A stretch of 57,003 bases of DNA. Origin: Nocardioides sp. Lineage in GTDB: Bacteria; Actinomycetota; Actinomycetes; Propionibacteriales; Nocardioidaceae. The notes below the pieces were generated by a model. It was not told where the DNA came from, made no database searches, and was given only the letters and a program-made list of their open reading frames with translations. Shown piece after piece: positions 42,045 to 50,480 of this stretch. The stretch is taken from positions 1 to 57,003 of the forward strand of contig NZ_JAOPWY010000122.1 in the NCBI RefSeq assembly GCF_025965415.1. Direction: 5' to 3'. Positions within the stretch are counted from its first letter, which is position 1. Each line of letters opens with the position of its first letter. The translations under genes were made by a program, and so were the position numbers.

Positions 42045-43472
42045 ATGCGGCGGCTACAACGATCAGTCGGACTGGCGATCATCGGGACGGCTGCTCTCGG
42101 AGCATGCGCCCTGTGGGTGGCGGTCGCGTCGGGTGATCCACGGGCAGGGCAGAGTCCCAGCAAAGGGGTGCTGTTCGGGATCTGGCGAGTCTTCTACGAC
42201 ACCGAGATGCCCGCCCCACGCGTGATGCTCGCGGCCGTGGGGGTGGCGCTGCTGCTGGCGGCCGGGGTGGCCGGTCTCGAACGGCGGCTGCTCACCCGGG
42301 CGCGCCGCAGCGAGGACGGCAACCGGATGCCGCTGGCCCCCAAGCTGGTGATGGCGCAGACCCGCGGGGAGTACGCCGGCCCCGTGACGATCACGGTCCT
42401 CATCCCGGCCCACAACGAGGAGGGCTGCATCTCCGAGACCCTCGCGTCCCTGCGCTCCCAGTCGCTGCCCCCGGCCCGGATCGTGGTCGTCGCGGACAAC
42501 TGCACCGACGCGACGGTCCGGCTGGCGCGGGAGGCCGGCGTGGACGTCTTCGAGACCGTGCGCAACACCCACAAGAAGGCGGGTGGCCTCAACCAGGCCC
42601 TGCACGAGGTCCTCCCGGGCCTGGGCGACAACGACTGCGTGATGGTCATGGACGCCGACACCACCCTGGACGCGGGCTTCCTCGAGGGGGCCGCCCGCCG
42701 GCTCACCGACGACCGGGCGTTGATGGCCGTCGGCGGCCTGTTCTACGGCGAGGACGGCCTCGGCCTGATCGGCCAGTTCCAGCGCAACGAGTACACCCGC
42801 TACCAGCGCGACCTGCGCCGCCGCCGCGGTCGTGTCTTCGTGCTCACCGGTACGGCGTCGGTGTTCCGGCCACGGGCCCTCCGCACGGTGGCCGAGGAGC
42901 GAGGCAAGATCCTGCCGGGCAGCCCGGGAGACGTCTACGACACGGTCGCCCTGACCGAGGACAACGAGCTGACCATTGCGCTCAAGACCCTGGGCGCCCT
43001 GATGGTCTCGCCGCGCGAGTGCACCGTGGTCACCGAGGTGATGCCGTCATGGAGCGCCCTCTGGGCCCAGCGGCTGCGCTGGCAGCGGGGGGCCCTGGAG
43101 AACCTCGGCGCGTACGGCATGCGCCCCCAGACCTTCCGCTACTGGATGCAGCAGCTGGGGATCGGCTACGGCGTCATCGCGCTCGGGGCCTACCTGGTCC
43201 TCATCATCGTGATGGTGCTGGCGACGTCCACCTGGGTGTGGTTCCCGTTCTGGGTCGGCATCGGGATGGTCTTCATCGTGGAGCGCATCGTGACCGTGTG
43301 GCGCGGTGGGTGGAGGGCCCGGTTGCTCGGCCTCTCGCTGTTCCCCGAGCTCTTCTACGCGATGTTCCTCAACGTGGTCTACCTGAAGGGCATCGTGGAC
43401 CTGTCCCTGGACCGGACGGCGACGTGGAAGCACATCGTCCAGCCCGGCTCCGGTGCACGGGTGGAGGGCTGA
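42045..43472 (+). CDS. family 2 membrane glycosyltransferase
   Basis: 475 aa. Two N-terminal hydrophobic segments, GT-A domain with ITVLIPAHNEEGCISETLAS, VVADNCTDAT, MDADTTLD (DxD), TEDNELTIAL (catalytic Asp region) and QRLRWQRGALENL (Q/RxxRW), then three membrane helices. This is the processive cellulose/chitin/hyaluronan synthase-like group, exporting a polysaccharide. Product unknown. Adjacent GGDEF-EAL protein suggests c-di-GMP control. AAGGAG lies 14 nt before ATG 42045. Confidence 0.9.
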   Translation: MRRLQRSVGLAIIGTAALGACALWVAVASGDPRAGQSPSKGVLFGIWRVFYDTEMPAPRVMLAAVGVALLLAAGVAGLERRLLTRARRSEDGNRMPLAPKLVMAQTRGEYAGPVTITVLIPAHNEEGCISETLASLRSQSLPPARIVVVADNCTDATVRLAREAGVDVFETVRNTHKKAGGLNQALHEVLPGLGDNDCVMVMDADTTLDAGFLEGAARRLTDDRALMAVGGLFYGEDGLGLIGQFQRNEYTRYQRDLRRRRGRVFVLTGTASVFRPRALRTVAEERGKILPGSPGDVYDTVALTEDNELTIALKTLGALMVSPRECTVVTEVMPSWSALWAQRLRWQRGALENLGAYGMRPQTFRYWMQQLGIGYGVIALGAYLVLIIVMVLATSTWVWFPFWVGIGMVFIVERIVTVWRGGWRARLLGLSLFPELFYAMFLNVVYLKGIVDLSLDRTATWKHIVQPGSGARVEG

Positions 43473-43473
43473 G

Positions 43474-43689
43474 GTGCCGACCCTGGTCCCGATGGGCGTG
43501 CTGCTGCCCGACAGCATCCTGCGCAACGAGTTCATCGCCGTGCTGGCGGCCTTCGTCGCGATCAACACCATCGTCTACGTCACCCTGGCGGTGGCCAAGA
43601 TCCTGCCCAAGGTCTACGTGCGCGACTGGCTCAGCGCCCGAAACCGGCGCTCCGAGACTCGCAGCATCGACCCGGACGCCCCGATCTGA
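43474..43689 (+). CDS. small membrane protein coupled to the glycosyltransferase
   Basis: 71 aa, GTG start one base after the glycosyltransferase stop (ATG 43492 also possible). One membrane helix ([20 protein letters not shown]) then a basic tail ([19 protein letters not shown]). Probably an accessory subunit of the synthase, inferred from coupling only. Confidence 0.65.
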   Translation: MPTLVPMGVLLPDSILRNEFIAVLAAFVAINTIVYVTLAVAKILPKVYVRDWLSARNRRSETRSIDPDAPI

Positions 43690-43784
43690 TCCGTCCCCAC
43701 CCGCGCATCGCAGGTCCCGACCAATCGGTGTACGCAGGGGTAGCGAGACCCAGGTCACAGCCCTTAGACCGATCCAATATGTGC

Positions 43785-43800
43785 GTGCTTTCACAAGCAC
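43785..43800. promoter_or_regulatory. dyad upstream of pckG
   Basis: GTGCTT - TCAC - AAGCAC, perfect 6-bp arms, in the 179-bp upstream region of the canonical PEPCK. Possible operator for a carbon-source regulator; identity unknown. Confidence 0.35.
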
Positions 43801-43868
43801 TAGCGTCCGAAAGCAAGTCGCCGTCAACGAGGCCGCGCGAACCGCGACGAACGCTGAAGGAACCCGGG

Positions 43869-45716
43869 ATGACCGCACTGACCCACACCGAGACGACCAC
43901 CGATCAGACCGCTCCGACGACGCATGCCGGCATCGCCGCCTGGGTCGCCGAGATCGCCGAGCTGACCCAGCCGGACAGCATCCACTGGTGCACCGGCTCC
44001 GACGAGGAGTGGGACCAGCTCACCCGCTCCCTCGAGGCGACGGGCACGTTCACCCGCCTCAACCCCGAGGTCATGCCCAACTCGTTCCACGCGGCCTCCG
44101 ACCCCACCGACGTGGCTCGCGTCGAGGACCGCACCTACATCTGCTCGGTCGACGAGCGCGACGCCGGCCCCACCAACAACTGGATGGACCCGGCGCAGAT
44201 GAAGGAGCTCATGCGCGGGCTCTACGCCGGCTGCATGCGGGGCCGCACGATGTACGTCATCCCGTTCGTGATGGGCCACGTCGACGCCGAGAAGCCGATG
44301 TTCGGCATCGAGGTCACCGACTCCGCCTACGTCACCGTCTCCATGCGCGTGATGGCCCGGATGGGCACCGAGGTCCTCGCCCGGATCGAGGAGCTCGAGG
44401 CCGCCGGCCACGCCCCGCAGTGGGTCCCCGCGCTGCACTCGGTCGGCATGCCGCTCGAGCCCGGCCAGGACGACGTCGCGTGGCCGTGCAACGACACCAA
44501 GTACATCGTCCAGTTCCCCGAGGAGCGGATGATCTGGAGCTTCGGCTCCGGCTACGGCGGCAACGCCCTGCTCGGCAAGAAGTGCTACGCCCTGCGCATC
44601 GCGTCGGTGATGGCGCGCGACGAGGGCTGGCTGGCCGAGCACATGCTGATCCTCAAGCTCACCTCGCCCCAGGGCGTCACCAAGTACGTCGCCGCCGCCT
44701 TCCCGAGCGCGTGCGGCAAGACCAACCTCGCGATGCTCAAGCCGACCATCCCGGGCTGGACGGTCGAGGCGATCGGCGACGACATCGCCTGGATGCGCAT
44801 CGGTGAGGACGGCCGCCTCTGGGCGGTCAACCCGGAGTTCGGCTTCTTCGGCGTGGCGCCCGGCACCAACGAGCACACCAACCCGCACGCGATGGAGACC
44901 ATCCGCAAGGGCAACTCGGTCTTCACCAACGTCGCGCTGACGCCCGACGGCAACGTGTGGTGGGAGGGCCTGGAGGACACCCCGGCCGAGGCGACCAGCT
45001 GGAAGGGCGAGCCGTGGACCCCCGCGTCCACCGAGCTCTCGGCCCACGCCAACAGCCGCTACTGCACCCCGATCAAGCAGTGCTCGATCCTCGCCGCCGA
45101 GTACGACGACCCGCGTGGCGTGCCGATCGACGCGATCCTCTTCGGTGGTCGTCGCAAGAAGACGATCACGCTGGTGACCGAGGCCCGCGACTGGAACCAC
45201 GGCACCTTCATGGGCGCGACGCTCTCCTCGGAGACCACCGCCGCTGCCGTCGGTGCGGTCGGCGTCGTACGCCGCGACCCGATGGCGATGCTGCCCTTCA
45301 TCGGCTACAACGCCGGCGACTACTTCAGCCACTGGGTCGGCATCGGCAAGGACAACGACGTCGCCAAGCTGCCCAGGATGTTCTACGTCAACTGGTTCCG
45401 GCGCGACGACGACGGTGACTTCCTGTGGCCGGGATTCGGCGAGAACAGCCGCGTGCTCAAGTGGGTCATCGAGCGCATCGACGGCCAGGCCGCCGCGGTC
45501 GAGACGCCCATCGGCCACGTGCCGGCGCCGGGCTCGCTCGACATCGAGGGCCTCGACCTCACGGAGGACCAGCTCGCCCAGGCGCTCGCGGTCGACGTCG
45601 AGGAGTGGAAGGCCGAGCTGCCGCAGATCCGGGAGTGGTTCGAGAAGTTCGGCGACGACCTCCCGTCCGTGCTGTGGAGCGAGTACGACACGCTGAAGGC
45701 CCGCCTCGACGCCTGA
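43869..45716 (+). CDS. pckG: phosphoenolpyruvate carboxykinase (GTP)
   Basis: 615-aa cytoplasmic enzyme: oxaloacetate + GTP to PEP + CO2 + GDP, the gluconeogenic entry step. All landmarks are canonical: [14 protein letters not shown] (Lys238), AEHMLIL (His258), [12 protein letters not shown] (Cys282), [15 protein letters not shown] and [20 protein letters not shown] for GTP and metal binding. Start ATG 43869 with GAAGGA upstream. Own promoter region and a strong terminator make it monocistronic. Confidence 0.97.
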   Translation: MTALTHTETTTDQTAPTTHAGIAAWVAEIAELTQPDSIHWCTGSDEEWDQLTRSLEATGTFTRLNPEVMPNSFHAASDPTDVARVEDRTYICSVDERDAGPTNNWMDPAQMKELMRGLYAGCMRGRTMYVIPFVMGHVDAEKPMFGIEVTDSAYVTVSMRVMARMGTEVLARIEELEAAGHAPQWVPALHSVGMPLEPGQDDVAWPCNDTKYIVQFPEERMIWSFGSGYGGNALLGKKCYALRIASVMARDEGWLAEHMLILKLTSPQGVTKYVAAAFPSACGKTNLAMLKPTIPGWTVEAIGDDIAWMRIGEDGRLWAVNPEFGFFGVAPGTNEHTNPHAMETIRKGNSVFTNVALTPDGNVWWEGLEDTPAEATSWKGEPWTPASTELSAHANSRYCTPIKQCSILAAEYDDPRGVPIDAILFGGRRKKTITLVTEARDWNHGTFMGATLSSETTAAAVGAVGVVRRDPMAMLPFIGYNAGDYFSHWVGIGKDNDVAKLPRMFYVNWFRRDDDGDFLWPGFGENSRVLKWVIERIDGQAAAVETPIGHVPAPGSLDIEGLDLTEDQLAQALAVDVEEWKAELPQIREWFEKFGDDLPSVLWSEYDTLKARLDA

Positions 45717-45733
45717 CCGGCCCCGGCACCGCC

Positions 45734-45770
45734 CACGACCCGCCCCGCTGCACCGCCGGGGCGGGTCGTG
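45734..45770 (+). terminator. intrinsic-type terminator of pckG
   Basis: 14-bp perfect stem CACGACCCGCCCCG with its complement around a 9-nt loop, 17 nt after the stop, followed by a short T-containing run. Confidence 0.8.
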
Positions 45771-45848
45771 ACGGTTTCGTCGAAGGTGTGGGGAGCCGTG
45801 TGGCACCATCCTCACACTGGTGTCGGGGGGCGAGAGTGGAGGTGAGCC

Positions 45849-46853
45849 ATGCCCTTGGGGCAACGTGAACGTGACCTGTTCGAGCAGCAGGCGACTCCGC
45901 TCTACGAGGAGATCGTCACCTCCGGGGGCATCAGCGTCACCGACAAGCGGATCATCCGCCGCGGCGAGCTGGAGCAGGCCTTCGACCTCCTCGAGGAGGT
46001 CGGCCTCGTCGTCCAGAGCGACGACGGCACCCGGTGGCGGGCCGTCGACCCGGCCACCGTCCAGGCGCGCGTGGTCGCTCCGCTGGGCCAGCAGGGCGCG
46101 GAGCTCATCGCCGAGTCGGCCCACTGGGCCCAGGCATTCAGCTCGCTCGCGCACGCCTGGCGTCGTTCGCCGAGCGCCGTCGGCGGTCCCTTCACCGAGA
46201 TCCGCGGCGCCACCACGATCCGGACCTTCCTGGACTCGATGGTCGCCGACGCGGAGGAGGAGCTGCTCACCGCGCAGCCGCAGGACCGGCGGGGGGTCAA
46301 GCAGCTATCGGAGGTGACGGCGCGCGAGATCGCGCTGCTCAAGCGCGGCGTGCGGATGCGCACGCTCTACCAGCACGCCGCCCGCCGTGGCGCCGACACC
46401 CGCAAGTACGTCGCGGCAGTGACCGCGGCCGGGGCCGAGGTGCGGACCATGGACGAGTTCTTCAACCGCCTCATCGTGGTCGACCGCCTCATCGCGGTCA
46501 TCCCCAGCCACGAGGGGCTGAACGCGGCGATGGTGATCAGCGAGCGGTCGATGGTGGGCTACCTCGTCGACATGTTCGAGCGCCACTGGGAGCGGGCCCG
46601 CCCCTTCACCAGCAGCGAGACCTCCCTGATGAGGGACATCGCCGCGGAGCAGCGCGCGATGACCATCCGGATGCTCCTCGAGGGCCGGGCCGACCCCGCC
46701 GGCGCCAAGCGCCTGGGCGTCAGCCCCCGGACGTACGCCGGCTACGTAGCGGACCTCAAGAGCGAGTTCGAGGTCGAGACGCGCTTCCAGCTCGGCTACG
46801 AGATGGGCAAGCGGGGGATCTCCGGTCGCGAGGCCGACGAGCCCGGTTCCTGA
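45849..46853 (+). CDS. LuxR/TrmB-like regulator with phospholipase-D-like middle domain
   Basis: 334 aa. N-terminal winged-helix-like region (RRGELEQAFDLLEEVGLVV), a central part (TIRTFLDSMVADAEEELLTA to VIPSHEGLNAAMVISERSMV) that resembles the PLD-like domain of TrmB/LuxR-type regulators, and a C-terminal HTH (GRADPAGAKRLGVSPRTYAG). No receiver domain. Ligand and targets unknown. ATG 45849 has GGAGGTGAG upstream. The gene stands alone between pckG and a micropeptide. Confidence 0.75.
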   Translation: MPLGQRERDLFEQQATPLYEEIVTSGGISVTDKRIIRRGELEQAFDLLEEVGLVVQSDDGTRWRAVDPATVQARVVAPLGQQGAELIAESAHWAQAFSSLAHAWRRSPSAVGGPFTEIRGATTIRTFLDSMVADAEEELLTAQPQDRRGVKQLSEVTAREIALLKRGVRMRTLYQHAARRGADTRKYVAAVTAAGAEVRTMDEFFNRLIVVDRLIAVIPSHEGLNAAMVISERSMVGYLVDMFERHWERARPFTSSETSLMRDIAAEQRAMTIRMLLEGRADPAGAKRLGVSPRTYAGYVADLKSEFEVETRFQLGYEMGKRGISGREADEPGS

Positions 46854-46891
46854 GCGGGCGGCTCGCCTCCCCGCTCCCGGACATGAATCGA

Positions 46892-46918
46892 GGGCAGCAG
46901 CTCCATGAGCTGCTGCCC
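46892..46918. terminator. hairpin after the PLD-like regulator
   Basis: GGGCAGCAGCTC - CAT - GAGCTGCTGCCC, 12-bp perfect stem, 38 nt after the stop, also usable by the opposing micropeptide gene. No T-run. Confidence 0.6.
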
Positions 46919-47025
46919 CCGAGTGCCGAGACGGGCCTGTGGGGGAGGCCGGCGGACCAGACTCGTGGGGGGTTGAGGGGGTCCGTGTCTCAGCTTTTCA
47001 CTGCGTGCACATCATGGCACGTCGG

Positions 47026-47154
47026 TCAGCGGGGAACCTTGATCCTGGTGCCCCAGGTGTAGTCGGCGTTGGCCGGTGCGCTGCTGATGCCGACGAATCC
47101 GATGCCCAGAGCGGCCACGAGTGCGGCGGCTGCGATGCGGCGAACTGGGGTCAT
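47026..47154 (-). CDS. secreted micropeptide, 42 aa
   Basis: A textbook signal peptide (MTPVRRIAAAALVAALGIGF, then SSAPANA) leaves a mature peptide of about 12 residues, DYTWGTRIKVPR. GAGGTGG lies 8 nt before ATG 47154. Short exported peptides with a D-x-x-WG motif are, in my recollection, frequent in actinobacteria but uncharacterised. No processing or modification genes adjoin it. Confidence 0.65.
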   Translation of the reverse strand: MTPVRRIAAAALVAALGIGFVGISSAPANADYTWGTRIKVPR

Positions 47155-47280
47155 AGTGGTTCCCACCTCATAGTCATGTGTCACAGGGGATGACCTGTTC
47201 ATTCTCTCCCACGGCGCGGGGCCACGTCTGCGACATGTCGCTGCAGGTCTGTGCATTGCAGGATCCTGCAAATGCGTGTC

Positions 47281-47308
47281 TCGACCCCCTCCCGAAGGAG
47301 GGGGTCGA
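47281..47308 (-). terminator. terminator after tRNA-Ser(GCT)
   Basis: TCGACCCCCTCC - CGAA - GGAGGGGGTCGA, 12-bp perfect stem with a tetraloop, directly 3' of the tRNA on the minus strand. Confidence 0.75.
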
Positions 47309-47314
47309 TCACTG

Positions 47315-47405
47315 CGGAGGCGGAGGGATTTGAACCCTCGATGGGGTTTTAGCCCCAAACCCGCTTAGCAGGCGGGCGCCATAGACCGGACTAGGCGACG
47401 CCTCC
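47315..47405 (-). tRNA. tRNA-Ser (GCT)
   Basis: 91 nt with the long variable arm typical of tRNA-Ser. Acceptor GGAGGCG/CGCCTCC, anticodon loop CTGCTAA gives GCT, variable stem GGGGCTAAAACCCC, T loop TTCAAAT. Reads AGY serine codons. Confidence 0.95.
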
Positions 47406-47467
47406 ATGCCCGACCGAGCCGGGCGCAGAGAAGGGTACAAGGCTGGGCGTGCTTGCGCCGAATCAGG

Positions 47468-47929
47468 TCACAACTTGCGCAGGCCGCGGCCGCGCTGGAG
47501 GTGCGCCTGGATGTCGCGGACGAAGTCCTCCCGGTCGGTGGCGAGCATCTCGACCGGGATCGTGGTCGTGCGGCCGTCGCGCAGACGCAGCCTCACCACC
47601 GGCGAGTCGAGGATCGTCGTGGTCACGGCGTCCTCGACGTCCTTCCACCGGCCGGAGGCGGCGCCGACGCCGCGGACCCACTGGATCCGGTAGCCCTCCG
47701 TCGTCAGCCGCGCGATCCAGCCCTTGCGCCGCCACGTCCACCAGGCCGCCACGAGGAGAGCGACGGTGATCGCCACCGGCACCAGCAGGAAGACCGTGTG
47801 CAGGTCGAGGACGGCGATCGCGAGCGTGCTGAGCAGGATGAGTACGGCGACCGCACACAGGAGCACTCCCACCAGTCGCGCCGCGATGGCGGGGGCGAGG
47901 CGGTGGACGCTGGGGGTCTCGGTCGTCAC
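47468..47929 (-). CDS. PH-domain-like (YdbT/DUF2581-type) membrane protein
   Basis: 153 aa. Two membrane helices (VGVLLCAVAVLILLSTLAIA and VFLLVPVAITVALLVAAWW) followed by a beta-rich domain (EGYRIQWVRGVGAASGRWKD, VVRLRLRDGRTTTIPVEML), the layout of bacterial PH-domain proteins. Function unknown. GTG 47929 chosen because the frame begins there cleanly and TGAAAT ends 7 nt upstream. Confidence 0.75.
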   Translation of the reverse strand: MTTETPSVHRLAPAIAARLVGVLLCAVAVLILLSTLAIAVLDLHTVFLLVPVAITVALLVAAWWTWRRKGWIARLTTEGYRIQWVRGVGAASGRWKDVEDAVTTTILDSPVVRLRLRDGRTTTIPVEMLATDREDFVRDIQAHLQRGRGLRKL

Positions 47930-48032
47930 GCTCCAGATTTCACCACGCTCGCACGACCAGGCCCTCGCTCGGGTCCCCGGGCCGAGCGGTTGGGTAGAGT
48001 CCCGCGGTGTGCGGCGCTCCGGCGCGGCACGA

Positions 48033-48117
48033 GGAGGGGTGCCGGAGCGGCCGATCGGAACCGCCTTGAAAGCGGTCGTAGGGAGACCTACCGCGGGTTC
48101 GAATCCCGCCCCCTCTG
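48033..48117 (+). tRNA. tRNA-Ser (TGA)
   Basis: 85 nt. Acceptor GGAGGGG paired with CCCCTCT, anticodon loop CTTGAAA in a CCGCC/GGCGG-like stem gives TGA, variable arm GTAGGGAGACCTAC, T arm GCGGGTTCGAATCCCGC. Reads UCN serine codons. Confidence 0.95.
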
Positions 48118-48224
48118 CAGAGCACGAGCGGAGCGAGGGCTCCGCTGAGGGGGCGTGGCCGGGCAGGCGGCTGCGGAGCACGAGGCGTCGTGAACCTGAA
48201 CGAGTGACCGGAACCCCACCTCGC

Positions 48225-48230
48225 TAGGCT
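48225..48230 (+). promoter_or_regulatory. -10 element of the MoxR gene (leaderless)
   Basis: TAGGCT, 6 nt before GTG 48237; no Shine-Dalgarno sequence. Confidence 0.45.
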
Positions 48231-48236
48231 CGGCGG

Positions 48237-49109
48237 GTGACGACGACCTGGTTCGAGTCCCCCGACGACGCGTCCGCACGACTGCGGGACGTCGGCTACC
48301 TCACCGACGATGCGACCGCGCTGACGGCGTACCTCTCGGGCGCGCTGGAGAAGCCGTTGCTGGTCGAGGGGCCGGCGGGCGTCGGCAAGACCGAGCTGGC
48401 CAAGGCGGTGGCGCGCGCGACGGGCGCCGAGCTGGTGCGGCTGCAGTGCTACGAGGGCCTCGACGAGGCCCGCGCGCTCTACGAGTGGAACTACAAGAAG
48501 CAGCTGCTCCGGATCCAGGCCAGCGGCGGCGACGACTCGTGGAGCGAGACCCACGACGACATCTTCACCGAGGAGTTCCTGCTCACCCGGCCGCTGCTGA
48601 GCGCGATCCGCCGCGACGAGCCGACCGTCCTGCTGATCGACGAGGTCGACAAGACCGACGTGGAGGTAGAGGGCCTGCTGCTCGAGGTGCTCAGCGACTT
48701 CCAGGTGACCATCCCCGAGCTGGGCACCGTCAGTGCCACGCGGCGCCCGTTCGTCGTGCTCACCTCCAACGCCAGCCGCGAGCTCTCGGAGGCGGTCAAG
48801 CGGCGCTGCCTGTTCCTGCACCTGGACTACCCCGACGCCGAGCGCGAGCGGGCGATCGTCACCAGCCAGGTCCCCGGCCTGGACGACAAGGTCGCCGCCC
48901 AGCTCGTCGACGTCGTCGTACGCCTGCGCGAGCTCGAGCTCAAGAAGGCGCCCTCCATCGCGGAGTCCGTCGACTGGGCGCGCACCCTGATCGCGCTGCA
49001 GATCGCCGACCTCGACGAGGCCACCGTCGCGCGCACCCTGGGCGTCGTGCTCAAGCACGCCTCGGACCAGCGCCGCGCGATCAAGGAGCTCAAGCTGGCG
49101 GTGGGCTGA
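48237..49109 (+). CDS. MoxR-family AAA+ ATPase
   Basis: 290-aa chaperone-like ATPase. Walker A EGPAGVGKTELA, pore/ligand motif LQCYEGLDEARALYEWNY, Walker B LLIDEVDKTD, sensor-1 VVLTSNASRELSEAVKRRCL with arginine finger. MoxR ATPases act on a VWA partner to insert metals or remodel complexes; here the partner is the next gene, 3 nt downstream. No metalloenzyme gene is nearby, so the client is unknown. Confidence 0.93.
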   Translation: MTTTWFESPDDASARLRDVGYLTDDATALTAYLSGALEKPLLVEGPAGVGKTELAKAVARATGAELVRLQCYEGLDEARALYEWNYKKQLLRIQASGGDDSWSETHDDIFTEEFLLTRPLLSAIRRDEPTVLLIDEVDKTDVEVEGLLLEVLSDFQVTIPELGTVSATRRPFVVLTSNASRELSEAVKRRCLFLHLDYPDAERERAIVTSQVPGLDDKVAAQLVDVVVRLRELELKKAPSIAESVDWARTLIALQIADLDEATVARTLGVVLKHASDQRRAIKELKLAVG

Positions 49110-49112
49110 CCG

Positions 49113-50477
49113 ATGAGCCTTCTCGACACCCACATCGGCTTCGTGGAGGCGCTGCGCTCCGCCGGCCTGTCGGTGTCGCTCGCCGAGGGGCTCGACGCGA
49201 TCGCCGCGCTGGAGAAGGTCCGCTGGCACGACCGCGAGACGGTCCGCGCCGCGTACGCCGCCACGCTGGTGAAGCGGCAGCCGCAGCGGGTGACCTTCGA
49301 CGCGGTCTTCGACCTCTACTACCCGCGCCTCATCGGCGGAGGCGTCGCCGGCGAGGACGTCGAGGCCACCGACGGCGTGCCCGACACCGGGCCGGAGCTG
49401 GAGCGGTTCCGCGAGGCCCTGGCCGAGGCGCTGGCCTCCGGCGACCAGCAGGCGCTGCAGGACCTCGCAGTCGTGGCGGTGGCGCGCTTCGGCGCGATGC
49501 CCGGTCGGGGGCCCGGCCTGTCGAGCTGGTCGGCGTACACGTCCCTCCAGCGGGTCTCACCCGCGGAGCTGATGGACCGGCTCGTGCAGGGGCTGCTCGG
49601 TCAGGGGCTCGACGACGAGCAGGCGCAGCGCGCGGCGGGTCGGCGGATCGGCGACTTCACCCGCCTCGTCGAGGGCGACGCGCGGCGCCGGATCGCGGAG
49701 GAGAAGGGACCTCAGCACGTGGCCGACGTGACGGTCCGCCCGACCATCGACCGGCTCGACTTCACCGCCGCCCGGCGCAGCGACCTGGAGGAGATGCGGC
49801 GCGAGATCTACCCGCTGGCGCGAAGGCTGGCGGCGCGGCTCACCAAGGAGCAGCACGCCCGCCGGCGAGGGCCCCTCGACGTACGCCGCACGGTGCGCGC
49901 CTCGATCTCGACCGGCGGGGTGCCGCTGACGACCCACCACCGGCCCAAGCGACCGCACCGCAGCGACCTCGTCGTGCTGTGCGACGTGAGCGGGTCGGTG
50001 GCCAACTTCGCGCAGTTCACGCTGCTGCTCGTCTATGCCCTGCGCGAGGCCTTCAGCGGCGTCCGGGCCTTCACGTTCGTCGACGACGTGGTCGAGGTGA
50101 GCGACCGGTTCCGACCGGGCGCCGACGTGGTCGAGGTGATGGAGTCGCTGGCGACGAGCATCTCGCAGGCCGCGCTGTGGGGCCGCACCAACTACGGCCG
50201 CGCCCTGACCCGCTTCGCGGACGAGCACGGCGACGCGATCGGGCCGAAGTCGTCGCTGCTGGTCCTCGGCGACGGTCGCTCCAACTACAGCGACCTCGCC
50301 CTGCCCGTCCTCACCGACCTGGCCGGCCGGGCCCGGCACGCGTGGTGGCTCAACCCCGAGCACCCGCGCCACTGGGGCACCGGCGACAGCGCCGCGGACC
50401 GCTACGGCGAGATCGTGCCGATGGTGGAGTGCCGCAACCTCGCCCAGCTGGGCGAGTTCGTGCACGAGATCGTCTAG
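49113..50477 (+). CDS. VWA-domain protein, CoxE-like, partner of MoxR
   Basis: 454 aa. A helical N-terminal half and a C-terminal von Willebrand A domain with MIDAS motif CDVSGSVANFAQF, Thr in GRTNYGRAL and Asp in LVLGDGRSNYSD. Resembles CoxE-type proteins that work with CoxD/MoxR ATPases (in carbon-monoxide dehydrogenase maturation in the best-known case). Start ATG 49113. It converges with the pseudo-hydrolase gene, 3 nt apart. Confidence 0.9.
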   Translation: MSLLDTHIGFVEALRSAGLSVSLAEGLDAIAALEKVRWHDRETVRAAYAATLVKRQPQRVTFDAVFDLYYPRLIGGGVAGEDVEATDGVPDTGPELERFREALAEALASGDQQALQDLAVVAVARFGAMPGRGPGLSSWSAYTSLQRVSPAELMDRLVQGLLGQGLDDEQAQRAAGRRIGDFTRLVEGDARRRIAEEKGPQHVADVTVRPTIDRLDFTAARRSDLEEMRREIYPLARRLAARLTKEQHARRRGPLDVRRTVRASISTGGVPLTTHHRPKRPHRSDLVVLCDVSGSVANFAQFTLLLVYALREAFSGVRAFTFVDDVVEVSDRFRPGADVVEVMESLATSISQAALWGRTNYGRALTRFADEHGDAIGPKSSLLVLGDGRSNYSDLALPVLTDLAGRARHAWWLNPEHPRHWGTGDSAADRYGEIVPMVECRNLAQLGEFVHEIV

Positions 50478-50480
50478 GAG

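Noticed and set aside
46939..47193. Plus-strand frame opposite the secreted micropeptide
   Set aside because: No start signal; the minus-strand peptide has both a signal peptide and a Shine-Dalgarno sequence.
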